Shown: positions 1 to 5,010 of the stretch, piece after piece
Layout of the letters: each line of letters starts with the position of its first letter
How positions within the stretch are numbered: position 1 is the first letter of the stretch
From: JANPJV01 sp031425695
GTDB lineage: Bacteria > Pseudomonadota > Gammaproteobacteria > Xanthomonadales > SZUA-5
Assembly: GCA_031425695.1 (NCBI GenBank)
Contig: JANPJV010000171.1
Location: 1-9,045 of the forward strand
Direction of reading: 5' to 3'
Length of the DNA: 9,045 nt
The notes under the pieces: model-generated
Told to the model about the DNA's origin: nothing
The model's input: only the letters and a program-made list of their open reading frames with translations
Database searches by the model: none
Position numbers and translations under genes: made by a program

Positions 1-78
1 AGATCATAGAAAGCGTCGGCCGAGCGGCCGGAAAGCTTGTCTGACTTAATTATGCTTATTTCTGACACACCACACTAA
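1..78. other. Gene-free left edge, AT-richer than the rest
   Basis: No credible coding frame is visible. Bases 17-30 hold two CGGCCG hexamers separated by AG, so the segment can fold. Bases 44-78 are clearly poorer in G and C than anything else in the window. The segment ends exactly where the inverted-repeat block at 79-228 begins. It could be the remnant of an insertion or the 3' region of a gene outside the window; the sequence does not decide this. Confidence 0.4.
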
Positions 79-228
79 CAGGGTGTTGCAAAACACCCTG
101 GTAGCGCGCGACAAGGATGTCGCGCCCGCAAATCGATCACGTAAGAGATTGATTGTCGCGAGCGAGTCCGGGCGTGTACCGGACTCGCGACCTGCAAAAG
201 TCCAGGAAAGGACTTTTGCAGCACCCTG
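79..228. repeat. MITE-like 150-bp block with 15-bp terminal inverted repeats
   Basis: The left end CAGGGTGTTGCAAAA (79-93) matches the reverse complement of the right end TTTTGCAGCACCCTG (214-228) at 14 of 15 positions. The interior holds four successive perfect hairpins: 79-100 (9-bp stem, GCAA loop), 106-125 (8-bp stem, AGGA loop), 162-188 (10-bp stem) and 192-221 (12-bp stem, AGGAAA loop). No ORF of its own and no obvious target-site duplication are seen. Terminal inverted repeats around a non-coding, hairpin-rich core are the usual look of a miniature inverted-repeat transposable element. That identity is inferred; a set of back-to-back terminators or a REP cluster is the alternative. Confidence 0.5.
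192..221. repeat. Perfect 12-bp hairpin CTGCAAAAGTCC / GGACTTTTGCAG
   Basis: The arms 192-203 and 210-221 are perfectly complementary, with the 6-base loop AGGAAA. This is the strongest stem in the left-hand block. It lies downstream of the leftward DUF3011 gene, so it could end or protect that transcript, but no T tract follows on either strand. I therefore do not call it a classical intrinsic terminator. Confidence 0.6.
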
Positions 229-278
229 CTTGGAGCAGCCGCGCACGAGCACGGCCCTCCAGACTCCGCGTTCGGGAG

Positions 279-298
279 GGCGGCGCTCCCGCGCCGCC
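279..298 (-). terminator. GC hairpin just downstream of the DUF3011 gene
   Basis: GGCGGCGC (279-286), loop TCCC, then GCGCCGCC (291-298) form a perfect 8-bp all-GC stem. It starts 16 bases beyond the stop codon of the leftward gene ending at 314. The position suits a transcription end or mRNA-stabilising structure. The absence of a U tract means any termination would be inefficient or would need Rho. Confidence 0.35.
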
Positions 299-313
299 GC
301 CCACACTGACACG

Positions 314-1030
314 TCAGCGCGACCCGAAGATCGCCCGGCACCCCTGCGAGACCCAGAGCACGCTCTGGTTGCGGTCGTAACCCCAGCTGCGCCCATTGAC
401 GCACGGGCTCGAGGACAGCTGGTCGACCAGATACGGAGTGCCCGAATCCCAGTCCCATTCACAGATCTGGCGACGGCCCTCACGGCTCGAGCATTCGGTG
501 GTGAACTCGCTGCTGGCCTCCCAGTGACTGCCGCCGCTGTAGCCGCCGTCGCCGCGATCACGACCACCGTAGTATTGCTCGAAGCGGGCGCGACACCCTT
601 GATCCACCCACACCGTACCGCGCTCACGGCCCCAGGATTGGCCTTCGACACACGGGCGTGAGGAGAGCTGCTCGACCATTTGGACGGGACCTTGCACGGC
701 CATTGAGCACTCGGTGTAGCGTCCGCGCACGCTTTCGCAGATGAAACTTTCGTCGTCGCCACCGGCGTAGTCATCCTCATCGGCTTCCCCAAACACTGCC
801 CGGCAGCCTTTGCTCACCCAGATTGCGCCAGGCCGATGACCCCACGTGCGCCCTTCCACACAAAGCGATCCAGAGAGCTGCTCGACGATCACCGGAGAAT
901 CGCTAAAGCCGCTGTAGCACTCGCGATAGCCGCCGCCCCGGCTCTCGCACAGCACCGTTGATTGAGCCGAGACCACGCCGCCGCAGAACAATCCAACGGC
1001 CCCCATAAACCACGCCAGACCCTTGCGCAT
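314..1030 (-). CDS. Exported DUF3011-family protein, three cysteine repeats
   Basis: The 238-residue product starts with a clear Sec signal peptide: basic MRK, a hydrophobic stretch, then VVSA with likely cleavage after residue 22. The mature part has three repeats of about 55-60 residues (about 24-80, 96-150 and 177-235). Each has four cysteines (28/38/57/76, 98/108/127/146, 180/190/210/231) and a shared core of QLS, C-V-x-G-x-S/T-W-G, then W-V-x-x-G-C-R-A-x-F. This is the pattern of DUF3011, a family of unknown function in secreted proteobacterial proteins. The even cysteine number suggests disulfide-bonded repeats in the periplasm or outside the cell. Repeats are joined by acidic or Gly-rich linkers. 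The ATG at 1030 is preceded by a run of seven G, a plausible ribosome site. It appears monocistronic with its own promoter. The family call is firm; the function is unknown. Confidence 0.88.
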   Translation of the reverse strand: MRKGLAWFMGAVGLFCGGVVSAQSTVLCESRGGGYRECYSGFSDSPVIVEQLSGSLCVEGRTWGHRPGAIWVSKGCRAVFGEADEDDYAGGDDESFICESVRGRYTECSMAVQGPVQMVEQLSSRPCVEGQSWGRERGTVWVDQGCRARFEQYYGGRDRGDGGYSGGSHWEASSEFTTECSSREGRRQICEWDWDSGTPYLVDQLSSSPCVNGRSWGYDRNQSVLWVSQGCRAIFGSR

Positions 1031-1053
1031 TTCGCCCCCCCTATCGTCAGCAT

Positions 1054-1070
1054 CCGTCGGACGCCGACGG
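1054..1070 (-). promoter_or_regulatory. 5'-leader hairpin of the DUF3011 mRNA
   Basis: CCGTCGG and CCGACGG form a perfect 7-bp stem with a 3-base loop. It lies between the predicted start of transcription and the G-run ribosome site. It could stabilise the 5' end or modulate translation. No known riboswitch or thermometer class is recognised. Confidence 0.35.
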
Positions 1071-1078
1071 CTGGGCTA

Positions 1079-1108
1079 AATATACGCAGCGTGAAGAGAT
1101 CGTGTGAA
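1079..1108 (-). promoter_or_regulatory. Sigma70-type promoter for the DUF3011 gene
   Basis: Reading leftward, TTCACA (1108-1103, 5/6 match to TTGACA) is followed after 18 bases by TATATT (1084-1079, 5/6 match to TATAAT). Transcription would begin near 1072, giving a leader of about 42 bases. That leader contains a perfect 7-bp hairpin (see 1054-1070). The call is based only on similarity to consensus. Confidence 0.55.
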
Positions 1109-1136
1109 AGCGAGCAAACAGCGCTCTTCCCTCTTT

Positions 1137-1170
1137 GGGTCGGACCTTGTCCGAACGCCTTTCGCTCGGC
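1137..1170 (+). repeat. Palindromic repeat family A, copy 1
   Basis: This is the first of three direct copies spaced 46 and 48 bp apart. Its core is TCGGACCTTGTCCGA, followed by ACGCCTTTCGCTCGG. One base is missing on the left of the core compared with copies 2 and 3, which shortens the stem. Confidence 0.7.
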
Positions 1171-1172
1171 TT

Positions 1173-1216
1173 GCTCTGCGTGGGTTCGGACCTTGTCCGA
1201 ACGCTTTTCGCTCGGC
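1173..1216 (+). repeat. Palindromic repeat family A, copy 2
   Basis: The copy begins with GCTCTGCGTGGG, continues with the hairpin TTCGGACCTTGTCCGAA (7-bp stem, CTT loop) and ends with CGCTTTTCGCTCGGC. It matches copy 3 almost throughout. Confidence 0.75.
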
Positions 1217-1220
1217 GCTC

Positions 1221-1264
1221 GCTCTGCGTGGGTTCGGACCTTGTCCGAACGCTATTCGCTCGGG
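1221..1264 (+). repeat. Palindromic repeat family A, copy 3
   Basis: The copy is nearly identical to copy 2 and lies 48 bp from it. It also pairs with the inverted copy 4 (1275-1311). Together they can fold into one long hairpin over 1221-1309, with about 32 pairable outer bases and few mismatches. Confidence 0.75.
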
Positions 1265-1274
1265 ATCCCCGGCC

Positions 1275-1311
1275 AAAGCGTCCGGACAAGGTCCGGACCC
1301 ACGCAGAGCAA
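1275..1311 (-). repeat. Palindromic repeat family A, copy 4 (inverted)
   Basis: The copy lies in the opposite orientation and has the core TCCGGACAAGGTCCGGA. Over 37 bp it differs at a single base from the distant copy at 6150-6186. Compared with copies 2 and 3, the second stem pair has changed from T-A to C-G on both sides, so pairing is kept. The copy lies 46 bases beyond the stop of the leftward lipoprotein gene, where it could affect the 3' end of that mRNA. Confidence 0.75.
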
Positions 1312-1356
1312 GCCGGAGGGACGACACAGCGCGCACCAGGGCAGCGGGCAGCCTGC

Positions 1357-2457
1357 CTATTTCGGCTTTCCCGGCGGCGTAGGCGCCGGCTTCGGATCGA
1401 AGCGGGCGTCGCCTTCGAGCTCGCTCCAGCCAGTCTGGAACCATTGCAGGTTCATGCCGATATGTTTGCTCTGCGGGTCGGCCCAGACGTAGGAGATGGG
1501 CTGTCCGGTGGCATCGTCGAGCAGCTTCAAGGTCAAAAGATGGACCTTGTCGGACTGGAAGCTCAGGCGCGCGAGTTGCAGCGAATAACCGCTGCGACGC
1601 CCGTCTTCCCAGGTGATCGGCAGGCTGCGGCCTTCCGAGTGGAGCACGATGCGCCGCAGTGTGTTGCGTTCCCCGGCGCTGCCGGGAGCCGCGTCGCGCC
1701 CGCCCCGGTGGATCACCACCCAGCCCTCGAAGTAGCGCGCCTTGCGGTGCTTGTGTGGGATGCCGTCGCGGTTCCCGTAGATCAGCTTGCCGGATTCGTC
1801 GCGTGCATCGCTCAGGATTTCGAGATTGTCGGCGTCGAGACGGATCTGGTCCTCGACGACCACCGCCTTGGCGAGGCGTTCGGAGCTGATCTTGCAGGCG
1901 CCTTTCAGCGTCGAACCAAGATACGCGTTGCCCTCGTCCTGACGCTTGAAATACACCGCGCAATCAGGGGCGTAGCGGAGTTCGCTGGCCTGCAACTGTG
2001 CCAGTCGCGCGGGCTGCAGGTAGGCATCCCGCCACGCTGGCTCATTGCGGAAGGTGTATTGGTCGAGACGGATCGAATTGGTTTTCTCGTCGACCGCAAA
2101 TCGATAGAGCCGCACGCGGAACAGCCGCGCCGGATCATCGTCCAGATTCTGGCGTGCGAAGAACACCGAACCACCGAGAGCCGGCACATCGACCGGCTTG
2201 AACAGCAAATGGATGCGCTCATGCATCGCAACGGCAGCGGCGTCGGCGGCCGCTTCCTTTTCGAGATACACCTGCTCGTAGTTGTCCCACTCACCGGCGA
2301 ACCACTCACTGATGCGGGCGAGATCGGCATCGAGGTCCATCGGCTCGGGTGCCGGCGCGGCGCTCTCGACCTGCGCAAACGGGGTCTCGCGCGGCGCCGA
2401 CGCGGCGCAGCCCACCAGTAGCGACAACAACATTCCCAACAAGATCCGGCTAGGCAT
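1357..2457 (-). CDS. CpcT/CpeT-like lipoprotein
   Basis: The 366-residue product starts with a lipoprotein signal peptide: MPSR, a Leu-rich core and the lipobox LLVGC, with Cys17 as the lipidated residue. Ala is at +2, so outer-membrane sorting is likely. Residues about 48-247 resemble the CpcT/CpeT family: WFAGEWDNYEQV near 52-63, MHERIHLLFKPV at 78-89, a QNLDDDPARLFRVRLYRF segment and a QYTFRNE segment. In cyanobacteria such proteins attach phycobilins to phycobiliproteins. Here the native role is unknown, and a bilin-lyase function should not be assumed in a host with no phycobiliprotein gene in view. Residues about 265-366 form an extra C-terminal part ending in a Pro/Lys tail. The reading frame stays open upstream to 3012, but the ATG at 2457 is chosen because it yields the lipobox. 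It overlaps the upstream gene by 8 bp, which implies translational coupling. Confidence 0.82.
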   Translation of the reverse strand: MPSRILLGMLLSLLVGCAASAPRETPFAQVESAAPAPEPMDLDADLARISEWFAGEWDNYEQVYLEKEAAADAAAVAMHERIHLLFKPVDVPALGGSVFFARQNLDDDPARLFRVRLYRFAVDEKTNSIRLDQYTFRNEPAWRDAYLQPARLAQLQASELRYAPDCAVYFKRQDEGNAYLGSTLKGACKISSERLAKAVVVEDQIRLDADNLEILSDARDESGKLIYGNRDGIPHKHRKARYFEGWVVIHRGGRDAAPGSAGERNTLRRIVLHSEGRSLPITWEDGRRSGYSLQLARLSFQSDKVHLLTLKLLDDATGQPISYVWADPQSKHIGMNLQWFQTGWSELEGDARFDPKPAPTPPGKPK

Positions 2458-3073
2458 TTTCTTCCTGTGGGTAGGCTTCAAAGTACGCGGCAATCTCGAC
2501 CCCCGTTGCGATCCAGACATCGTCGCGCGAGCTGACATACTGCAACATCTGCTCGAGCGCGTTGATGCGCCCGGGGCGCCCGATGACGTGCACATGCAAC
2601 GGCAGCGCGTACATCCGCGGGGAATGCTCGCTCTCGGCGTACAGCACGTCGAAGCTGTCGATGGCGTACTGCAGCCAGGCGTCCGGCGTGAGCGCGGGCG
2701 CCTCGCGAAAACGCAGATCGCCGCAGTCCTCCAGCAGGGGCACGTGGACCTGCCCCTCGCTGAGCTGCGGCAGGTCATCGGTCGCACCGGCGAATCGATA
2801 GCGGTTGCGCTGCGCATCGGCGCCCGACAGGAAGGCTTCGTGCCCGCGCTCGGCAATGAAGTCGCGGAGGATCTCCTCGCTCTCCAGCAGCGTCGACGAC
2901 ACTCGAAAAGTGGCCTTGATCGAATACTCGCCCAGGAGCTCGGCAATACGCGGGAAAGCCGCGCGCAGCCCGTATTGCAGGTCGGCGGTCGAGGCGCCTT
3001 CGGCGGGCGCATCGTCGATGCTCAGGACCAGGCAAAAGGCCATCCTGTGCTGGTTTGGCCAGGCAAACGTCAT
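2450..3073 (-). CDS. Shortened PuuE/polysaccharide-deacetylase-like protein
   Basis: The 207-residue product has the outline of the NodB/PuuE deacetylase fold. It has a first-strand SIDDAP motif (Asp20-Asp21), a helix and strand with KATFRVSS, then ERGHE (75-79). The C-terminal part is like the end of PuuE-type proteins: DSFDVLYAE, RMYALPLHVHVIGRPGRI (with His160), then DDVWIATGVEIAAYF. Typical relatives have near 300 residues. Here the segment after GHE is compressed, and the histidines of the usual H-x(3)-H metal motif are absent (it reads FLSGADAQRNRY). This suggests a divergent or non-catalytic member; the substrate is unknown. The ATG at 3073 follows AGGAG (3079-3083) at 5 bases. It is first in an operon with the CpcT-like lipoprotein. 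No signal peptide is seen, so it is probably cytoplasmic, unlike its lipoprotein partner. Confidence 0.72.
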   Translation of the reverse strand: MTFAWPNQHRMAFCLVLSIDDAPAEGASTADLQYGLRAAFPRIAELLGEYSIKATFRVSSTLLESEEILRDFIAERGHEAFLSGADAQRNRYRFAGATDDLPQLSEGQVHVPLLEDCGDLRFREAPALTPDAWLQYAIDSFDVLYAESEHSPRMYALPLHVHVIGRPGRINALEQMLQYVSSRDDVWIATGVEIAAYFEAYPQEENA

Positions 3074-3150
3074 CTGATCTCCTGCGGCGTCAACCGCGCC
3101 TCTGCGTTGCTCGCGCTAGCATGGCTTATCCCCCATGCACGCGGTTGCCG

Positions 3151-3567
3151 ATGAAATACCTGCATACGATGGTACGTGTTCGTGATCTCGAGGCGTCGCT
3201 GGCGTTCTACCGGCTGCTTGGTCTGGAAGAGGTCAAGCGCAGCGAGAACGCGGCGGGGCGCTACACGTTGGCGTTCCTCGCAGCGCCCGGGGATCACGAC
3301 GCGCAGGTCGAGCTGACGTACAACTGGGACGTCGAGGACTACGGCTCGGCGCGCAACTTCGGTCATCTCGCATACGTCGTCGATGATATCTATGCGAGCT
3401 GCCAGCGCCTGATTGATGGCGGCGTCGTCATCGCACGGCCACCGCGCGACGGGCGCATGGCCTTCGTGCGCTCGCCGGACCTGATCTCGATCGAGCTCCT
3501 GCAGCGCGGCGGCGCACTGCCACCCCGCGAACCATGGCTGTCGATGCCGAACACCGGGCGCTGGTGA
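3151..3567 (+). CDS. gloA: Lactoylglutathione lyase (glyoxalase I)
   Basis: Glyoxalase I converts the hemithioacetal of methylglyoxal and glutathione to S-lactoylglutathione in the cytoplasm. The 138 residues align from end to end with short E. coli-type GloA: MKYLHTMVRVRDLEASLAFY, LTYNWDVEDY, FGHLAYVVDD and SIELLQ. All four metal ligands are in place: His5, Glu54, His72 and Glu115. The short form without the insertions of the zinc enzymes suggests the nickel-type class. The ATG at 3151 is chosen because family members begin M-x-x-L-H-T-M. An in-frame ATG at 3121 would add ten unconserved residues. No strong ribosome site precedes either. The gene is divergent from the deacetylase-like gene, with 77 bp between the starts, and it overlaps the next gene. 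Confidence 0.92.
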   Translation: MKYLHTMVRVRDLEASLAFYRLLGLEEVKRSENAAGRYTLAFLAAPGDHDAQVELTYNWDVEDYGSARNFGHLAYVVDDIYASCQRLIDGGVVIARPPRDGRMAFVRSPDLISIELLQRGGALPPREPWLSMPNTGRW

Positions 3568-4829
3568 AGCCGCACATCGCCATCGTCGGTGCCGGTCCGG
3601 CCGGGCTGATGGCGGCCGAAGTCGCGCGTAGCGCTGGCGCCGAAGTGGATGTCTACGAGCAGATGCCGTCGGTTGCACGCAAATTCCTGATTGCGGGCAA
3701 AGGCGGCCTCAACTTGACCCACTCGGAAGACTTCGAGCGTTTCGTCGGCCGCTATCGCGAACGCGCACCGCAAGTGCGACGCTGGCTGGAACGATTCGAC
3801 GCGCAGGGCCTGCGGCAATGGGCACGCGAGCTCGGTTTCGAGACCATCATCGGCAGCTCCGGGCGCGTGTTCCCCGCTGACCTCAAGGCTGGCCCCATGT
3901 TGCGCACCTGGGTACGCAGGCTGCGCGGCAGCGGCGTGCGCATCCATGTCGGCCACCGTTGGCTGGGATGGGACAGCGCTGGCGCACTGCGTTTCGAGCA
4001 TGCCGGGGAGACCCTGTCACACGACTTCGATGCAGTGATTCTCGCGCTGGGCGGCGGCAGCTGGGCCAAGCTGGGCTCGGACGGCAGCTGGGTGTCGACG
4101 CTTGCCCAGCGCAGCATCGACGTCGCAACCCTGCGCCCGAGCAACTGTGGCTTCGAATGCGCCTGGACCCCACACTTTCGGGACCGATTTGCCGGCGTGC
4201 CAGTCAAGCCGGTCGAGGTGAGCCTGGTCGACCGTCTCGGGCACCACGAGCACCTCAAGGGCGAGCTGATGATCACGGGCGCCGGTGTCGAAGGCAGTGC
4301 GATCTATGCGCTCTCGGCGCAAATCCGGGACCTGATTGAAGCGCACGGACACGCCAGGATCGAGCTCGATCTGCTGCCCGACCTCGATCTTGCACGCGTG
4401 ACCCGGGAGCTCGGTCGCGCCCGTGGCACACGCAGCTTCAGCGAGCACCTGCGGCGGACGCTCGGCATCCTGGGCGTCAAGGCCGGTCTCCTGTTCGAAA
4501 CCCTGCCCGACGCGACGCAGCGTCCGACGGATCAAGTCGCCGCGCATTGCAAAGCCCTGCCGATCACCCTCCTGCGAACACGCCCGCTCGATGAAGCCAT
4601 CAGCAGCGCCGGCGGCGTGCGCCTTGAGGCGTTTGACGACGACCTGCAACTCCGCGCCCTGCCCGGCGTCTGGTGCGCCGGTGAAATGCTGGACTGGGAA
4701 GCGCCCACCGGCGGTTATCTGCTCACTGCCTGCTTCGCCAGCGCTGTAGTTGCAGCGCGCGGTGCCGTGAAGGGCAAGAACCTTCTTACGCAAAATGCAC
4801 AACGTGAAGCGAATACAAAATGCCACTAA
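3564..4829 (+). CDS. FAD-dependent oxidoreductase, PP_4765-type (HI0933/BaiN superfamily)
   Basis: The protein is a predicted cytoplasmic flavoprotein of unknown substrate. The N-terminus has the dinucleotide-binding motif GAGPAG (residues 9-14) with Glu32 ending the second strand. It is followed by RKFLIAGKGGLNLTHS (39-54) and SSGRVFPADLKAGP, both diagnostic of the PP_4765-type branch. The C-terminal FAD-contact segment GEMLDWEAPTGGYLL lies near 373-387. Then comes a short polar tail that looks non-conserved. I prefer the GTG at 3564 because it overlaps the gloA stop as GTGA and gives the compact start MKPHIAIVGAGPAG (421 residues). An ATG at 3534 would overlap gloA by 34 bp (431 residues), and neither start has a clear ribosome site. 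The tight coupling to gloA suggests shared expression, not proof of a shared pathway. Confidence 0.85.
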   Translation: MKPHIAIVGAGPAGLMAAEVARSAGAEVDVYEQMPSVARKFLIAGKGGLNLTHSEDFERFVGRYRERAPQVRRWLERFDAQGLRQWARELGFETIIGSSGRVFPADLKAGPMLRTWVRRLRGSGVRIHVGHRWLGWDSAGALRFEHAGETLSHDFDAVILALGGGSWAKLGSDGSWVSTLAQRSIDVATLRPSNCGFECAWTPHFRDRFAGVPVKPVEVSLVDRLGHHEHLKGELMITGAGVEGSAIYALSAQIRDLIEAHGHARIELDLLPDLDLARVTRELGRARGTRSFSEHLRRTLGILGVKAGLLFETLPDATQRPTDQVAAHCKALPITLLRTRPLDEAISSAGGVRLEAFDDDLQLRALPGVWCAGEMLDWEAPTGGYLLTACFASAVVAARGAVKGKNLLTQNAQREANTKCH

Positions 4830-4839
4830 CAGACGTCTT

Positions 4840-4876
4840 TGCGAGGTTTGCTCGCAGCTTGATCGCGGATTCTTTT
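4840..4876 (+). terminator. Possible terminator hairpin after the flavoprotein gene
   Basis: TGCGAG (4840-4845), loop GTTTG, and CTCGCA (4851-4856) make a 6-bp stem ten bases beyond the stop at 4829. A TTCTTTT stretch at 4870-4876 follows, but too far from the stem for a textbook intrinsic terminator. The position is right and the structure is weak. Confidence 0.3.
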
Positions 4877-4882
4877 GCTCGC

Positions 4883-4972
4883 GTAGGTCATGTTGCCCGC
4901 GCGAGCGGGCTACTTGACAGGCCCTTCGGCGCAACCCGTCAAGTAGCCCGCTTCGCGGGCAATATGACCTAC
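4883..4972. repeat. Inverted pair of GTAG-headed REP units (BIME-like)
   Basis: The arms 4883-4918 and 4938-4972 are reverse complements apart from one substitution and one indel, with a 19-base spacer. Each arm is itself a REP-like unit. The right arm reads GTAG then CCCGC-TTC-GCGGG. The left arm, read on the minus strand, has the same head and stem with a TCGC loop. Both units start GTCAAGTAGCCCGC and end ATGACCTAC. A GTAG head followed by a hairpin is the known form of REPs mobilised by RAYT (TnpA-REP) transposases. No RAYT gene is in this window. The block can fold as two small hairpins or one long one and sits between two same-direction genes. Confidence 0.75.
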
Positions 4973-5010
4973 CAAAGACACAAGGCCTGGCCGGTAGCAG
5001 CGACCCGCTG

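Noticed and set aside
204..230. Classical intrinsic terminator for the DUF3011 gene at the 12-bp hairpin
   Set aside because: The stem is strong, but no T-rich tract follows in the leftward direction; the structure fits the inverted-repeat element better.
83..661. Rightward open frame of 192 codons
   Set aside because: It crosses the hairpin block and lies antisense to the DUF3011 gene. It is Ala/Arg/Thr-rich with no recognisable motif.
46..792. Leftward open frame of 248 codons across the left end and the DUF3011 gene
   Set aside because: It runs through the hairpin block and overlaps the DUF3011 gene in another frame; its product is low-complexity and unlike any family.
1137..1311. Possible CRISPR array
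   Set aside because: The 46-48 bp units are similar over nearly their whole length, so there are no unique spacers; one copy is inverted and no cas gene is present.
1135..2421. Long rightward open frame of 428 codons opposite the lipoprotein gene
   Set aside because: It is antisense to a recognisable lipidated CpcT-like protein, starts inside the repeat cluster and resembles no family. Long antisense frames are expected in GC-rich DNA.
2458..3012. Upstream extension of the lipoprotein frame to 3012
   Set aside because: The extra part lies over the deacetylase-like gene in another frame, is Arg/Ser/Pro-rich and would bury the lipoprotein signal peptide. The ATG at 2457 explains the data better.
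4914..4919. Perfect TTGACA -35 hexamer upstream of rlmC
   Set aside because: It is formed by the REP arm, and no -10-like sequence lies 16-18 bases downstream.
4017..4934. Leftward open frame of 305 codons
   Set aside because: It is antisense to the well-supported flavoprotein gene and begins inside the REP pair.
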